Source of the DNA: Roseiarcus sp963805295
GTDB taxonomy: Bacteria; Pseudomonadota; Alphaproteobacteria; Rhizobiales; Beijerinckiaceae
Assembly: GCA_963805295.1 (NCBI GenBank)
Contig: CAWDTW010000096.1
Span: 59,500 to 123,499, forward strand
Direction: 5' to 3'
DNA length: 64,000 nt
Shown here: positions 1 through 8,714 of the stretch, one piece after another
Numbering within the stretch: position 1 is the first letter of the stretch
Layout of the letters: each line of letters begins with the position of its first letter
Notes under the pieces: generated by a model
What the model was told of the DNA's origin: nothing
The model's database searches: none
The model's input: only the letters and a program-made list of their open reading frames with translations
Made by a program: the position numbers and the translations under genes

Positions 1-429
1 CTTCCTCTCGAACCCCGATTGATCGCGCTCATCGAACGCCGATACGACGCCGTCGTCGCTCAAGGATTGGCCTTTCACGAGGCGCAAAACCCGGTCGCGC
101 GAGCGCCAAAGAAGAGCGGCGGCGAGCGGCGCGGACGAAAACCCCGCCGAACCGGCCACAATCTCCTCTTACGCTTGCAAACCCGCAAGGAAGACACTTT
201 GCGCTTCCTTCACGAACTCGCCGTCCCCTTCACCAACAACGAGGCCGAGCGGGATGGCCGAATGATGAAGGTGAAGCAGAAAATCTCCGGCGGGTTCCGA
301 ACCCCCGACGGGGCCGCCGATTTCGCCACCCTTCGCTCCGTCATATCAACCGCCCGAAAACAAGGCTGGAACCTCATCGAGACCTTGATGGCACCCCACC
401 GAGCTGGTCGCCCGCCTCCGATTGCATAG
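1..429 (+). CDS. IS66-family transposase, C-terminal part (truncated by window edge)
   Basis: The frame is open from base 1, so the gene enters from outside the window and only the C-terminal ~140 residues are visible. They carry the end of the IS66 DDE transposase domain: the 'VPFTNNEAERD' block containing the catalytic Glu, then 'MMKVKQKISGGFRT' and a 'LRSVISTARKQGWN' helix. The adjacent element at 526-1921 on the other strand has the same blocks in diverged form (FTNNLAEQDLRMMKVKMKIS), so two different IS66 relatives lie tail to tail. The family is clear; whether the whole gene is intact cannot be seen here. Confidence 0.8.
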   Translation, partial: LPLEPRLIALIERRYDAVVAQGLAFHEAQNPVARAPKKSGGERRGRKPRRTGHNLLLRLQTRKEDTLRFLHELAVPFTNNEAERDGRMMKVKQKISGGFRTPDGAADFATLRSVISTARKQGWNLIETLMAPHRAGRPPPIA

Positions 430-525
430 CGCTGACAAAGTCCAAATCAGTTTTCTTGTGCGAATCGAGACTTTCCAAGGGGTTATCCGCAATTCCGGTA
501 AGAGAGGTAACTCCCAAGCTGTCGG

Positions 526-1921
526 CTATGAGGCGAGGGCTTGCATGATCTGAGCCGGGCTTGTGGTGAGGGTTTGGAGGATGTTGAGGCCGTGTTTTCT
601 CGCGGTCGAGACGACGGATCTGAGGCGGGCGAAGATTTGAGCGCCTGCGAGGGTTCGAAACGAGCCTGAGATTTTCATTTTGACCTTCATCATCCTGAGG
701 TCCTGTTCGGCCAGGTTGTTGGTGAAGGGCACGTGAAAATCGGTGAGGAAGCGCAGGGTTTGCGTTTGGAACGTTTTCAGCCTTTGCAGAAGATTGTGGC
801 CGGGGCGATGCTTGACGCGCCCGCGCGGGTTGGCTTTGGCCGCCAGCTTGGGCAAATCGCGATGGAAGGCGAGACCGAGCCGAACCGCCGCCCAATAGCG
901 CTCGACCAAGGCCTCCAGTTGATCGGGCGCGAGGGCGCGGGCGCCCGCCTGGCGGGCTTTGTCGACCGCCAGATTGGCCGCAAGCAGCATGTCGCGCATG
1001 AGTTCGGCCCAGAACTCGTGATCGAACTCGATCAGGCTCTTGAGTTCGCGCAGGATGTGGGCGTTGCAGAAGGCGTGGTCGACCGCATCGAGCCGGCGAT
1101 AGAGCGGGAAGTGGTCGTGCACGACGACGCCTGCTTGCAAATTCTCGGGGATCGCGCCGCGCTTTTCGTCGACGCGATAGAAGGTGAAGGCCAGGCTCGA
1201 CGTCGTATGCAGCCATTGCAGCTTGCCGGCGATGCGAAAGCCCGTCTCGTCAAGATGGCGGACCTTCGCCTCGGCCACGCGCTGGACGATGAACGCGTAG
1301 ACCTGCTGCAGCTCTAGCGCCTTCTTTCCGACCAGGCGACGATGCTGGCCGGGCAGATCAGCGGCGCGCCGGAGAGATCGCTCAGCGCTTGCGCGGTCCG
1401 ATCCTCGGGGATGAGTTGCTGGATATTGAGATAGACCGCCGCCGCCTTGACGCGCTCGCCATATTGGGCGGCCGAGACCACGCATAGGGAAACGCCGCCT
1501 GGTCACGCCGCGGCAATTTTCGCAACGGTAAATCGAGGCCTGATGTTCGGTGACCACGAGCGGGCGCTCGGGAAGATCGAACACCTGGCGCTTGTCGATC
1601 CCCGTGGCCGACTTCGGATCGAGCGGCGAACCGCAATGGCCGCACGCGCACGCCTCATGCCGAACCGTGCGATCGGGATCGGCGACTTGCAGCAAAGTGC
1701 CGCCTCGTGGCCGGTCTGGCCGCCGCTCACCTTGCCCGAGCGGCCGCGCAGGCTGCCCGGGATGCGAGGCTCTTCTTCAACCCGTCGCTCGAAGGCGGCT
1801 TGGAACTGTTCGAGCTGTCCTGCCCCAACTGGCGGCGAAGGTCCGCCACTTCAGCCTCAAGCGCCGCGATCCGACGTCTCAGCGAGGCGATCAACTCTTC
1901 GACTTCGGCCGGGAGAACCAT
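526..1921 (-). pseudogene. IS66-family transposase (tnpC), multiply frameshifted
   Basis: This is a decayed IS66 transposase. The N-terminus (1921 to about 1727) has the leucine-zipper start and the IS66 signature 'QDSSNSSKPPSSDG'. The zinc-finger segment 'CACGHCGSPLDPKSATG', the 'LDETGFRIAGKLQWLH' block and the C-terminal 'FTNNLAEQDLRMMKVK' block follow, but they are spread over different frames. I see frame breaks near 1700, near 1490 (two close together) and near 1340. Between the last two, the proper reading (QYGERVKAAAVYLNIQQ) is in a third frame. No tnpA or tnpB partners are adjacent. The element is therefore inactive as written. Confidence 0.85.
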
Positions 1922-2508
1922 CCCACCCTGAATTCTGATGCGTCGCCCGCCGTCTCGAAAAATCCGCCAACCAAAGACCTTTCCACGCTACCTGTGACAT
2001 TTGGAACCACTCCGGCTGGGGAGAAAGGGGCAAAATTCAGGGCACGCAACTGCACAAACCGAAACGCTGCACTTGCGAGATTGAAGTCTTATCAAGCGCT
2101 TGCGCAAACGCCGGCCTTCCGAAATTTTCGGTCCTGCAGTCCCGCCAGGACTTTTGCCCCTGTTACCGATTCCGGCCCAAAAAGGCCCTCGCCGCGCCTC
2201 TCTCTCTGAGCAAACACCACCTCCGAACGGGGCATCGGTCCCCGGTCGAGCCTCGCCGACGGCGCGGGCCGCCCATCCGCGCGTTGCCGATTTCGATCGC
2301 ATCCATGGGGACCATGCTAACGCCGATTTTGATTTTCCGGAAGCAATTGTTCGACGAGCGCCGGCGGCAGACGATCCGTCCGGGTTCGGGCGACGCAAAA
2401 CCAACGCTCATGCCCGGCGCTCAGCGCCGGGCAGGACGACGGGGTGGCGAAGACGAGCGATTGGGGATTGAGTAAGCTATCGCCGTAGTCGCCATCAAGG
2501 AGCGCATC
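1922..2508. other. Non-coding stretch between IS66 remnant and cytochrome gene
   Basis: I see no convincing gene here; the open frames in it are arginine/proline-rich shadows. It probably contains the outer end of the decayed IS66 element, but I could not identify a clean terminal inverted repeat. The end of the stretch (about 2461-2508) has 'TTGGGGATTGAG' upstream of the cytochrome gene, a phrase that recurs near 3222, and an AAGGAG ribosome binding site at 2497-2502. Confidence 0.4.
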
Positions 2509-2910
2509 ATGAAACGAGGAAACGTCACGCTCGTGAGCGTCGTCGCAGTCGGCCTTTCGCTTGCTGGATCAACGGCCCTGACGCCGATCAGCCGTGCCTG
2601 CGCCGCCCAAGGCCAGATAAGTTACTCCGAGGACATCGCTCCCATTTTCAGAGGGTGGTGCGTCTCTTGCCATGCGCAGGGAGGGGAAGGCGAAAAGGCC
2701 AGCGGCTTGGATTTGACGACTTATGAGGGACTGATCAAAGGCACAAAATTCGGGCCGATGGTGGTCCCCGGGAAGCCCGACGAGAGCAATCTCATGGTGC
2801 TCATCCAGGGAACCGCCAAGCTACGCATGCCGTTCAAGCACAAGCCGCTGCCGAACTGTCTTCGCCAAAACATCTGGTCGTGGATTTTTGAGGGCGCGAA
2901 GAACAACTGA
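2509..2910 (+). CDS. Secreted small c-type cytochrome (planctomycete-type cytochrome c domain)
   Basis: The product is 133 residues with a signal peptide (hydrophobic run about residues 8-33, ending near 'RACAAQG'). It has one heme-binding CxxCH motif, CVSCH, about residue 52. The downstream 'LDLTTYEGLIKG' and 'VVPGKPDESNLMVLIQG' blocks are typical of the planctomycete-type cytochrome c domain (PSCyt1-like), here lacking the DUF1549/DUF1553 partners it often accompanies. A distal Met ('LRMPF') could be the second axial ligand. It probably acts as a periplasmic electron carrier. The start is supported by AAGGAG six bases upstream. It stands alone; its electron donor and acceptor are not in the window. 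Confidence 0.75.
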   Translation: MKRGNVTLVSVVAVGLSLAGSTALTPISRACAAQGQISYSEDIAPIFRGWCVSCHAQGGEGEKASGLDLTTYEGLIKGTKFGPMVVPGKPDESNLMVLIQGTAKLRMPFKHKPLPNCLRQNIWSWIFEGAKNN

Positions 2911-3052
2911 CGGGGAGGCTTATGCACACGGGCCGAACCACACCGCTGCGCCCGGAGGCGACGCGACCGCGCCCCCGTTTTTCGTTGCGACGGGCCTCGC
3001 ATCCGGCGCACGAAGACGCGGGATCGCGGCGACGCCGTCCCAGCGTCGGGAG

Positions 3053-3111
3053 GACGCCCGTCTTTCGACGGGCTCGTAGGGCGTCGAGAGACGCCCGTCT
3101 TTCGACGGGCT
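3053..3111. repeat. Two 22-bp direct repeats, each a CCCGTC-TTTC-GACGGG hairpin
   Basis: Identical copies at 3053-3074 and 3090-3111 are separated by 15 bases. Each contains the perfect stem CCCGTC/GACGGG with a TTTC loop. A degenerate relative (GACGCCCATCTTTCGAGGCG) occurs near 48673, so this is probably a dispersed intergenic repeat and not a CRISPR: there are only two units and the spacer is too short. Confidence 0.75.
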
Positions 3112-3120
3112 GTGGCGCGC

Positions 3121-3182
3121 CCTTGACAGGGCTCAGGGCTCGGAAGACAAAGCTCGGCAAGAGGTCGACGGTTTGGCCAGCC
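3121..3182 (+). repeat. Dispersed intergenic repeat, copy 1
   Basis: The ~60 bases beginning CCTTGACAGGGCTCAGGGCT match 7076-7137 with only a few differences. The first 25 bases also occur in inverse orientation at 3860-3884. All copies lie between genes in the accessory zone. Confidence 0.8.
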
Positions 3183-3369
3183 AGCAGGACGACTGGGGCG
3201 GCGCGACGAACGCGGGCGATTGGGGATTGACCAAGCTGTCGGCTTGATTCCACGGCCAATCCGCGCTCGCGGCCTTTCTGAACGCGACCGGGCCCCGATT
3301 GCCCTGGGCCCAGGCCCATTTGAAAATCGCGGCGCCGCCGGCGCGGCGCAGTCATCGAGGGAGGACGCC

Positions 3370-3753
3370 ATGCGGTTGGGAGCGAGACTATTGATCGCCG
3401 CGCTTTGCGCCTGCGTTCTGCCGACGCCGGGCATGGCCAGCCAGACGCTCTCGGGGGTGCTGCCACCGGGGACCCGCCTGAAAATTCTCGCCGTCAAGCG
3501 GCCGGTTCCGCCCCAGCAGATGCACTTCCGTTTTTACGCCCCCCCGGTCAACGCCGGAGTCCCCTACGCGCTGGACTTCTGCATCGGCCCAAGAGCCAAC
3601 CCCTGCGGGCTGCCCAGCGATATCGTCGTCAACGTTCCGAAGGGGCAGACGCGATTGGCGACCTACAGCTCGGCGCTGTTCGCGACCAAGGTCCTCGCCG
3701 TCGGGCAAGGAACCGCCCGCCCCGTGCCCTATTCGGTGACCATCACGCCTTGA
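3370..3753 (+). CDS. Small secreted protein of unknown function
   Basis: The product is 127 residues. I chose the ATG at 3370 because a GAGGGAGGA ribosome binding site lies just upstream and the protein then begins with a clean signal peptide (MRLGARLLIAALCACVLP, cleavage after GMA). The longer upstream frame has no such features. The mature part is about 105 residues, rich in Pro and Val, with two Cys in 'DFCIGPRANPCG' that could form a disulfide. I do not recognise a family. It is flanked by intergenic repeats and has no obvious operon partner. Confidence 0.6.
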   Translation: MRLGARLLIAALCACVLPTPGMASQTLSGVLPPGTRLKILAVKRPVPPQQMHFRFYAPPVNAGVPYALDFCIGPRANPCGLPSDIVVNVPKGQTRLATYSSALFATKVLAVGQGTARPVPYSVTITP

Positions 3754-3859
3754 CACCGGCCGTCCCCGGACTCTGCCCGCTTCATGCGGTCATGACAGGG
3801 AAAGCCGCCGAGCGCCTAAGCGCGGCGCTCCCCGCGGTCGGCCTCCTGCAAGGAAATCT

Positions 3860-3884
3860 TCCGAGCCTTGAGCCCTGTCAAGGG
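3860..3884 (-). repeat. Dispersed intergenic repeat, short inverted copy
   Basis: The reverse complement of this 25-base stretch reads CCTTGACAGGGCTCAAGGCT followed by CGGAA, identical to the start of the copy at 7076 and nearly identical to that at 3121. Confidence 0.75.
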
Positions 3885-4025
3885 GCGAAGCCCGCCTAAC
3901 CCGCAAACCACCGCGCCGTACAATGCGCATTGACGGCGCGGACATGGGCTTGGCGCGATTCTTGTGAAGGATCGATTCGCTCGACAAGCGCCGTCCGCGG
4001 CGGGGGATGAGTTTCGAGGCCTGCG

Positions 4026-4847
4026 ATGCTGATCCGCTATGGCTATGAAATGACGTTCACTTGCGGCGCGCCGACGCCAATGGTCTGCCAGCTCGACGTG
4101 CATCCCTCCTGCGTCCCCGCAGTGCGGGCGGAAACGCCGTTCGCCGCGAGGCCGCATGTCGAATCGTGGCTCTATGCGGACGTGTTCGGCAATCGCTGCC
4201 GAAGATTCAACGCGCCGGCCGGCGACCTCACGATCTCCAATGCCGGCGTCATCGAAGTCAGCGGCCTGCCCGATCCTGTCGTCGCCGATGCGGCTGAAAT
4301 CCCGGTGGCGGATCTGCCTGACGACACGCTGCTCTATCTCGTCGGCAGCCGCTACGTCGAAACCGACAAGCTCAGCCAGATCGCCTGGGACCATTTCGGC
4401 CATACGGCGCCCGGCTGGCCGCGGGTGCAGGCGATCTGCGATTTCGTCAACGGCCACATCGCCTTCGGCTACGCGAGCGCCCGTTCGACGCGCACCGCGT
4501 ACGAGGCCTATGCCGAGCGCGTCGGCGTCTGCCGCGATTTCGCGCATCTCGCGGTCGCTTTCTGCCGTTGCATGAACATTCCGGCGCGCTACTGCAACGG
4601 CTATCTCGGCGACATCGGCGTGCCGCCGGACCCGGCGCCGATGGATTTCAGCGCCTGGTTCGATGTCTTCCTCGGCGGTAAATGGCACACCTTCGACGCC
4701 CGCCACAACATGCCGCGCATCGGCCGCATCCTGATCGCGCGCGGACGCGACGCCGCCGATATTCCGCTGGTCAACTCGTTTGGGCCGCACGTCCTCAAGT
4801 CGTTTCGCGTGTGGACCGATGAGACGAGTTCCGCAGCGCCAGGCTGA
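4026..4847 (+). CDS. Transglutaminase-like cysteine protease-fold protein
   Basis: The product is 273 residues with the bacterial transglutaminase-like layout: an N-terminal beta domain (about 1-110, beginning 'MLIRYGYEMTF') and a transglutaminase core. The catalytic Cys is in 'ERVGVCRDFAHL' (about residue 167). The His lies in 'GKWHTFDARHN' (about residue 221), and the Asp of the same block completes the triad. No signal peptide is visible, so it is probably cytoplasmic. Members of this family are usually annotated as transglutaminase-like proteases or peptidases with unknown substrates. The start was chosen at the first ATG, after GATGAGTTTCGAGGCC. No operon partner is evident; an IS element sits just downstream. 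Confidence 0.85.
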   Translation: MLIRYGYEMTFTCGAPTPMVCQLDVHPSCVPAVRAETPFAARPHVESWLYADVFGNRCRRFNAPAGDLTISNAGVIEVSGLPDPVVADAAEIPVADLPDDTLLYLVGSRYVETDKLSQIAWDHFGHTAPGWPRVQAICDFVNGHIAFGYASARSTRTAYEAYAERVGVCRDFAHLAVAFCRCMNIPARYCNGYLGDIGVPPDPAPMDFSAWFDVFLGGKWHTFDARHNMPRIGRILIARGRDAADIPLVNSFGPHVLKSFRVWTDETSSAAPG

Positions 4848-4887
4848 TCGGCGAGGGTCCACACGCTATTGAAATGACTTATCTGAG

Positions 4888-6321
4888 GAGCCAGTTGCAA
4901 AATTATTTGGAACGCCTCTCATAACCCCTCTCAAATCGAGGCAATATATTTAGACTCCATCCAACGGTTGTCAAGGCAATATTCTAAAATATTCCGCTTT
5001 ACTGTGAGAAATATTTCTATATAGTGTCGATTTTATCGTCCTGAACCCTAGCAACAGCAATGACCGACGATCCTCTCGACGCTATGAAAGCGCGCTGGAA
5101 CCACATCCAGGGCTATCTGTTTCCTTGGCTTCGCGAGGAAGTCGACCCGATGACCGAAGCGCTCGGGCGGCTCGTCACGACCCTCGACGTGATCGGCCTC
5201 GAGGCCTTCGTTCCCGAACCGCCCCGAGGCGCCGGCCGCCCGCCTGACGATCGCCGCGCCCTCGCCAGGGCTTTCGTCGCCAAGGCGGTGCTGGGCGTTC
5301 CTACCACCACCGCTCTGATCGAGCGCCTCGATGTCGACAAGTCGCTGCGTCGCATTCTCGGTTGGGAACGACGCTCGCAAGTGCCATCGGAAGCTACCTT
5401 TTCCCGCGCCTTCGCGGAGTTTGCGCAGGGCGATCTGCCCGACAAGATGCACGCGGCGCTGATCGAGCGCTCGCTCGGCGGGCGCATCGTCGGCGTGATC
5501 GCGCGCGACGCCACCGAGATCGAGGCGCGCGAGAAGCCGGTCAAGACGGAGCCGAACGACAAAAAGGAGGATCCGCCGCCGCCCGATGGCGCTCAGCCGA
5601 CGCGCAAGCGCGGACGCCCGCGCAAGGACGAGGAACGGCCAAAACCCGAGCCGACGCGCCTCGAACGGCAGACCACGCAGAACCTCGATCAGATGCTCGC
5701 CGATCTGCCCACCGCGTGCGATGTCGGCTCCAAGAAGAACAGCAAGGGCTACAAGGAAACCTGGATCGGCTACAAACTGCATCTGGATGTCGCCTGCGGC
5801 CAAATCCCGGTCTCCTGCGTACTGACCTCGGCTTCCGTCCACGACAGTCAGGTCGCCATTCCCTTGATGACCATGACCGGCGCCCGCGTCTCCTATCTCT
5901 ACGATCTAATGGATGCGGCCTACGACGCCGCCGCCATCCATGACCACAGCAAGGCGCTCGACCATGCGCCGATCATCGATCGCAACTTTCGCGCCCAGCA
6001 CGAAGCCAAGGCCGAATGGTCCAAAGAAGTCGAGCGCATGAAACTCATCCATATGCCCGATCCGGACGACGTCATTTTTAATTTTCGCACCCTGGCCGAA
6101 CGCGTCAACGCCCGACTGAAGGATGAATTCGGCGCACGGTCCGTGCGCGTGCGCGGCGCGATCAAGGTCAAATGCCACCTCATGTTCGGCGTGGTGGCAC
6201 TCGCGGTTGATCAAATACTCCGCGTCACGCAGTTCAGGCCCGCGCCAGCCTGAGCGCCGGCCGCTCCGCCCCGCAAACACAGGGAAAATTCGCCGCGTTC
6301 GATGAATTTTGCAAGAGGCTC
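4888..6321 (+). mobile_element. IS element (IS4/IS5/IS1182-like) with imperfect terminal inverted repeats
   Basis: The transposase gene 5060-6253 is bracketed by an imperfect inverted repeat. The left end (4888-4915) contains GAGCC..TTGCAAAATT..AACGC and the right end (6295-6321) carries the complementary GCGTTC..AATTTTGCAA..GGCTC. The ten-base core TTGCAAAATT is exact on both sides. The heptamer ATGACTT lies a few bases outside each end (4874-4880 and 6327-6333) and may be a target duplication, though it is not directly abutting. The element is probably complete, and the transposase is intact. Confidence 0.7.
5060..6253 (+). CDS. DDE transposase (IS4/IS5/IS1182-like)
   Basis: The product is 397 residues and appears intact. 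The N-terminal region (about 1-140) resembles the DUF772/InsH-type DNA-binding part ('SEATFSRAFAEFAQGDLP'). A lysine/proline-rich linker (about 165-215) leads to the catalytic core. Likely catalytic residues are D in 'IARDATEIEA' (about 155), D in 'YDLMDAAYDAAAIHD' (about 287) and E in 'LAERVNARLKDEFG' (about 350). It mobilises the element defined by the inverted repeats at 4888 and 6321. The start follows TCCTGAACCCTAGCAACAGCA with no strong ribosome binding site, as is common for transposases. Confidence 0.85.
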   Translation: MTDDPLDAMKARWNHIQGYLFPWLREEVDPMTEALGRLVTTLDVIGLEAFVPEPPRGAGRPPDDRRALARAFVAKAVLGVPTTTALIERLDVDKSLRRILGWERRSQVPSEATFSRAFAEFAQGDLPDKMHAALIERSLGGRIVGVIARDATEIEAREKPVKTEPNDKKEDPPPPDGAQPTRKRGRPRKDEERPKPEPTRLERQTTQNLDQMLADLPTACDVGSKKNSKGYKETWIGYKLHLDVACGQIPVSCVLTSASVHDSQVAIPLMTMTGARVSYLYDLMDAAYDAAAIHDHSKALDHAPIIDRNFRAQHEAKAEWSKEVERMKLIHMPDPDDVIFNFRTLAERVNARLKDEFGARSVRVRGAIKVKCHLMFGVVALAVDQILRVTQFRPAPA

Positions 6322-6509
6322 TGGCGATGACTTTTCCTGTTGAATGTTTCCACCAGCCCTAATCATCGATAATCGGAAAGTCGGCTCGGAAGAAATTACG
6401 TTTAAGTTGGACTGCAGCCTTGTAATGGTCAAAAAAAACCTTACGTGTTAGCTCTAACTCGAATGGTAATCGTTCGAAGTTATATTTTTTGAAAATTTGG
6501 AGAATGGCG

Positions 6510-6791
6510 ATGAATGCACAACATTCGACCGAAAACCTTACCATCCACCACAAAGTCAAGGACTACGCTGCCTGGCGCAAGGGTTACGACGACTATGAGA
6601 AGAGCCGCATTTCGGCAGGCATCACCAATGGCAAGGTGTTTCGCAGCGCCGAAGACCCGAATGATGTCCTGATCCTTCAGGATGTCGCCGACGTGGCGAA
6701 GGCGCGCGCTTGGATTGGGGGAGTCGATCTGAAGGCCGCGATGGAGAAGGCCGGCGTCGTCGGCTCGCCCAGCTTCCACTTCATGGCGTGA
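6510..6791 (+). CDS. Small dimeric alpha/beta-barrel (ABM/cyclase-like) protein
   Basis: The product is 93 residues. I chose ATG 6510 because GGAGA (6499-6503) lies six bases upstream; ATG 6504 is also possible. The single domain ('HHKVKDYAAWRKGYDDYE' ... 'VFRSAEDPNDVLILQDVAD' ... 'AMEKAGVVGSPSFHFM') looks like the antibiotic-biosynthesis-monooxygenase/dimeric alpha-beta barrel superfamily, often annotated as cyclase or hypothetical. Function is unknown; these proteins commonly act as small ligand-binding or oxygenase domains. It sits just downstream of an IS element, with an A/T-rich upstream region (6400-6500) that could be its promoter. Confidence 0.65.
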   Translation: MNAQHSTENLTIHHKVKDYAAWRKGYDDYEKSRISAGITNGKVFRSAEDPNDVLILQDVADVAKARAWIGGVDLKAAMEKAGVVGSPSFHFMA

Positions 6792-7170
6792 GCGGTTGCG
6801 CGCACAGGATTCCACGAACACGAATGCCGAATCTTCACGACGAAGGCGAATACCGATTCTTCACAGTCGCTTCGGGTCAAGACGATTGGCGCCAAGCGTC
6901 CGCGTTGATGCGTAATGTTCAGCAAGGGCCATAAGGCACGACCGAAAGACTGATGACCAGGCTTGCCCTGGTCATCGCTGTCTCACGTGAGGATGGCCGC
7001 CGCGAATTGGCGTTCTCGGCCCCTTGCGCTCCGCCGCGCTACCACCCCGCCGAAGGCGGCGCGCTTCCAGCGTGGCCTTGACAGGGCTCAAGGCTCGGAA
7101 AACAAAGCTCGGCAAGAGGTCGACGGCGCGGCCAGCCTCCCCGCTAATTCGTTAAATATGCTTGATCGCG
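6792..7170. other. Intergenic region with dispersed repeat, 3' exon of group II intron
   Basis: No gene seen. It contains the second ~60-bp copy of the dispersed repeat (7076-7137) and, at its right edge, the flank into which the group II intron was inserted. Confidence 0.5.
7076..7137 (+). repeat. Dispersed intergenic repeat, copy 2
   Basis: It is near-identical to 3121-3182 (starts CCTTGACAGGGCTCAAGGCT, ends GGCCAGCC). It lies between the ABM-like gene and the intron. Confidence 0.8.
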
Positions 7171-8714
7171 GTAGGGACGCCCATTACTGGGCGCCCCGCA
7201 CAGAACCGGACGGGCCCGATTAAGGCATCCGGCTCCCACCTTGGATATCTGACGGCAAAGCGTGCGCGCGGCCACGGATGGAGAATGCGCGGCGTTGGCA
7301 GCCACCGGTCGAGGATCGAACGCATATGCCGCCAAGAGGTGCGATCCTTCTGGCTTCGGCGGCGAAGCGCCCGAATCCAGAGTTCGCCCACAAGATGCTG
7401 GAAGCTGCTCAGGGCGGCGATGTTGGTGGGCACGGCGTGGTAGTTGTACCAGCCGACGACCACCCGTTTCAGCCAGCCTCCCTGTTCAGGGATGGACGCG
7501 TGCCGATGCCGCCGGAGTTCCTCCTTGATCGCACGCAGCTTGGCGCGCATCCGGTCGCGCCGGGACTTTCGCCGAAGCAAAAAGCCGCCGCGCCGAGTGC
7601 GCCCGCAGATATGCGTGAATCCGAGGAAGTTGAATGTCTCCGGTTTGCCCGCGCCGCGCCGCTTTCGGTTCGCCGCAGCGAAGCGGCCGAACTCGATGAG
7701 ACGCGTCTTGTCGGGATGCAGCGTCAGCGCGAACCGCGCCATGCGCTCTTTCATGTCCGTCCAGAACCGCTCGGCGTCGGCCTTGTGCTCGAAGCCTGCG
7801 ACAATGTCGTCGGCGTAGCGCACGAGGATGACCTGCCCCCGGGCGTGGCGTCGCCGCCATTGATGCGCCCAGAGGTCGAAGACGTGATGCAGGTAGATGT
7901 TGGCCAAGAGAGGCGAAATCACCGCACCTTGCGGGGTTCCGCCCTCCGTCGCCGTCACCTGTCCTTCGTCGCTCACCCCGGCCTTCAGCCATTTGCGGAT
8001 CAGTCGGATCACTCGCCGGTCGCCGATCCGGTGTTCGACGAAACGGATCAACCACTCGTGGTCGACCGCATCGAAGAACCCTTGGATGTCGGCGTCCAGC
8101 ACCCAGCCCACCTTCGTGCTGTCGATCCCCACCCATAGGGCGTCCAGCGCATCGTGCTGGCCGCGCCCGGGCCGGAACCCATACGAGAACCCGAGGAAAT
8201 CCTCCTCGTAGATCGCGTTCAGCACCTCGGCCACCGCGCGCTGGACGATCTTGTCCTCCAGTGCGGCGATGCCGAGCGGGCGCAGCTTTCCATCCGGCTT
8301 CGGAATGAACCGTCGCCGCGAGGGTTGCGCCCGATATGCTCCGCTGTGAACCCTGCGATGCAAGTCTTCGAGGCGCGCCTCGAGTCCCTGCCCGTAGTCC
8401 TCCCAGGTCACGCCATCAACGCCCGGCGCGGCTTCCCGCTTCAACGCTTGGTAAGCCCATCCGAGCGCGTCGACGTCGACATGATGCAGGAGCGCGGTGA
8501 ACCGCTCCTCCTTCTTCAGCCTCGCGGCTTGCCGTACGCGGTCCAGGCCGTGGGACGCGCCTTCCCGGCTCGGTGTCCGGAGCGTGCCGCCCTGTCCCGC
8601 GTTCTCCTTGGCCCCCGCCCTTGGCTCCACCGGCTCCTCGGCCGGTCGCCCGGCTTCGTTCGTCGGCTTCACGGCTACTATGGCGGGACCTGACTTCTCA
8701 CGCCCGTGCATCAT
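7152..8714 (-). CDS. ltrA: Group II intron reverse transcriptase/maturase (intron 1)
   Basis: This is the intron-encoded protein that splices its own intron and copies it during retrohoming. I start it at ATG 8714 (MMHGREKSGPAI); upstream codons belong to the intron RNA. The product is about 520 residues. Reverse transcriptase blocks are visible: 'GVDGVTWEDYG', 'RRRFIPKPDGKLRPLGI', 'GFRPGRGQHDALDAL', 'GTPQGAVISPLLANIYL' and the catalytic 'LVRYADDIVAG'. A maturase X domain follows ('LKRVVVGWYNYHAVP'). No HNH endonuclease domain is present. Oddly, the frame runs through intron domains V and VI and takes its stop codon from the 3' exon. Confidence 0.92.
   Translation of the reverse strand: MMHGREKSGPAIVAVKPTNEAGRPAEEPVEPRAGAKENAGQGGTLRTPSREGASHGLDRVRQAARLKKEERFTALLHHVDVDALGWAYQALKREAAPGVDGVTWEDYGQGLEARLEDLHRRVHSGAYRAQPSRRRFIPKPDGKLRPLGIAALEDKIVQRAVAEVLNAIYEEDFLGFSYGFRPGRGQHDALDALWVGIDSTKVGWVLDADIQGFFDAVDHEWLIRFVEHRIGDRRVIRLIRKWLKAGVSDEGQVTATEGGTPQGAVISPLLANIYLHHVFDLWAHQWRRRHARGQVILVRYADDIVAGFEHKADAERFWTDMKERMARFALTLHPDKTRLIEFGRFAAANRKRRGAGKPETFNFLGFTHICGRTRRGGFLLRRKSRRDRMRAKLRAIKEELRRHRHASIPEQGGWLKRVVVGWYNYHAVPTNIAALSSFQHLVGELWIRALRRRSQKDRTSWRHMRSILDRWLPTPRILHPWPRARFAVRYPRWEPDALIGPVRFCAGRPVMGVPTAIKHI

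Larger units (their letters stand above)
2911..3369. other. Repeat-containing intergenic region
   Basis: No gene seen. The stretch holds two perfect 22-bp direct copies of a small hairpin (3053-3111) and one copy of a ~60-bp dispersed repeat (3121-3182) described separately. The long open frame that starts at 3220 upstream of the next gene lacks a plausible start and is mostly non-coding. Confidence 0.5.

Noticed and set aside
374..1216. 280-residue minus-strand frame over the IS66 remnants
   Set aside because: It overlaps two real transposase frames and is Arg/Pro-rich without motifs.
3053..3111. Possible CRISPR
   Set aside because: Only two units, 15-bp spacer, each unit self-complementary; no cas genes.
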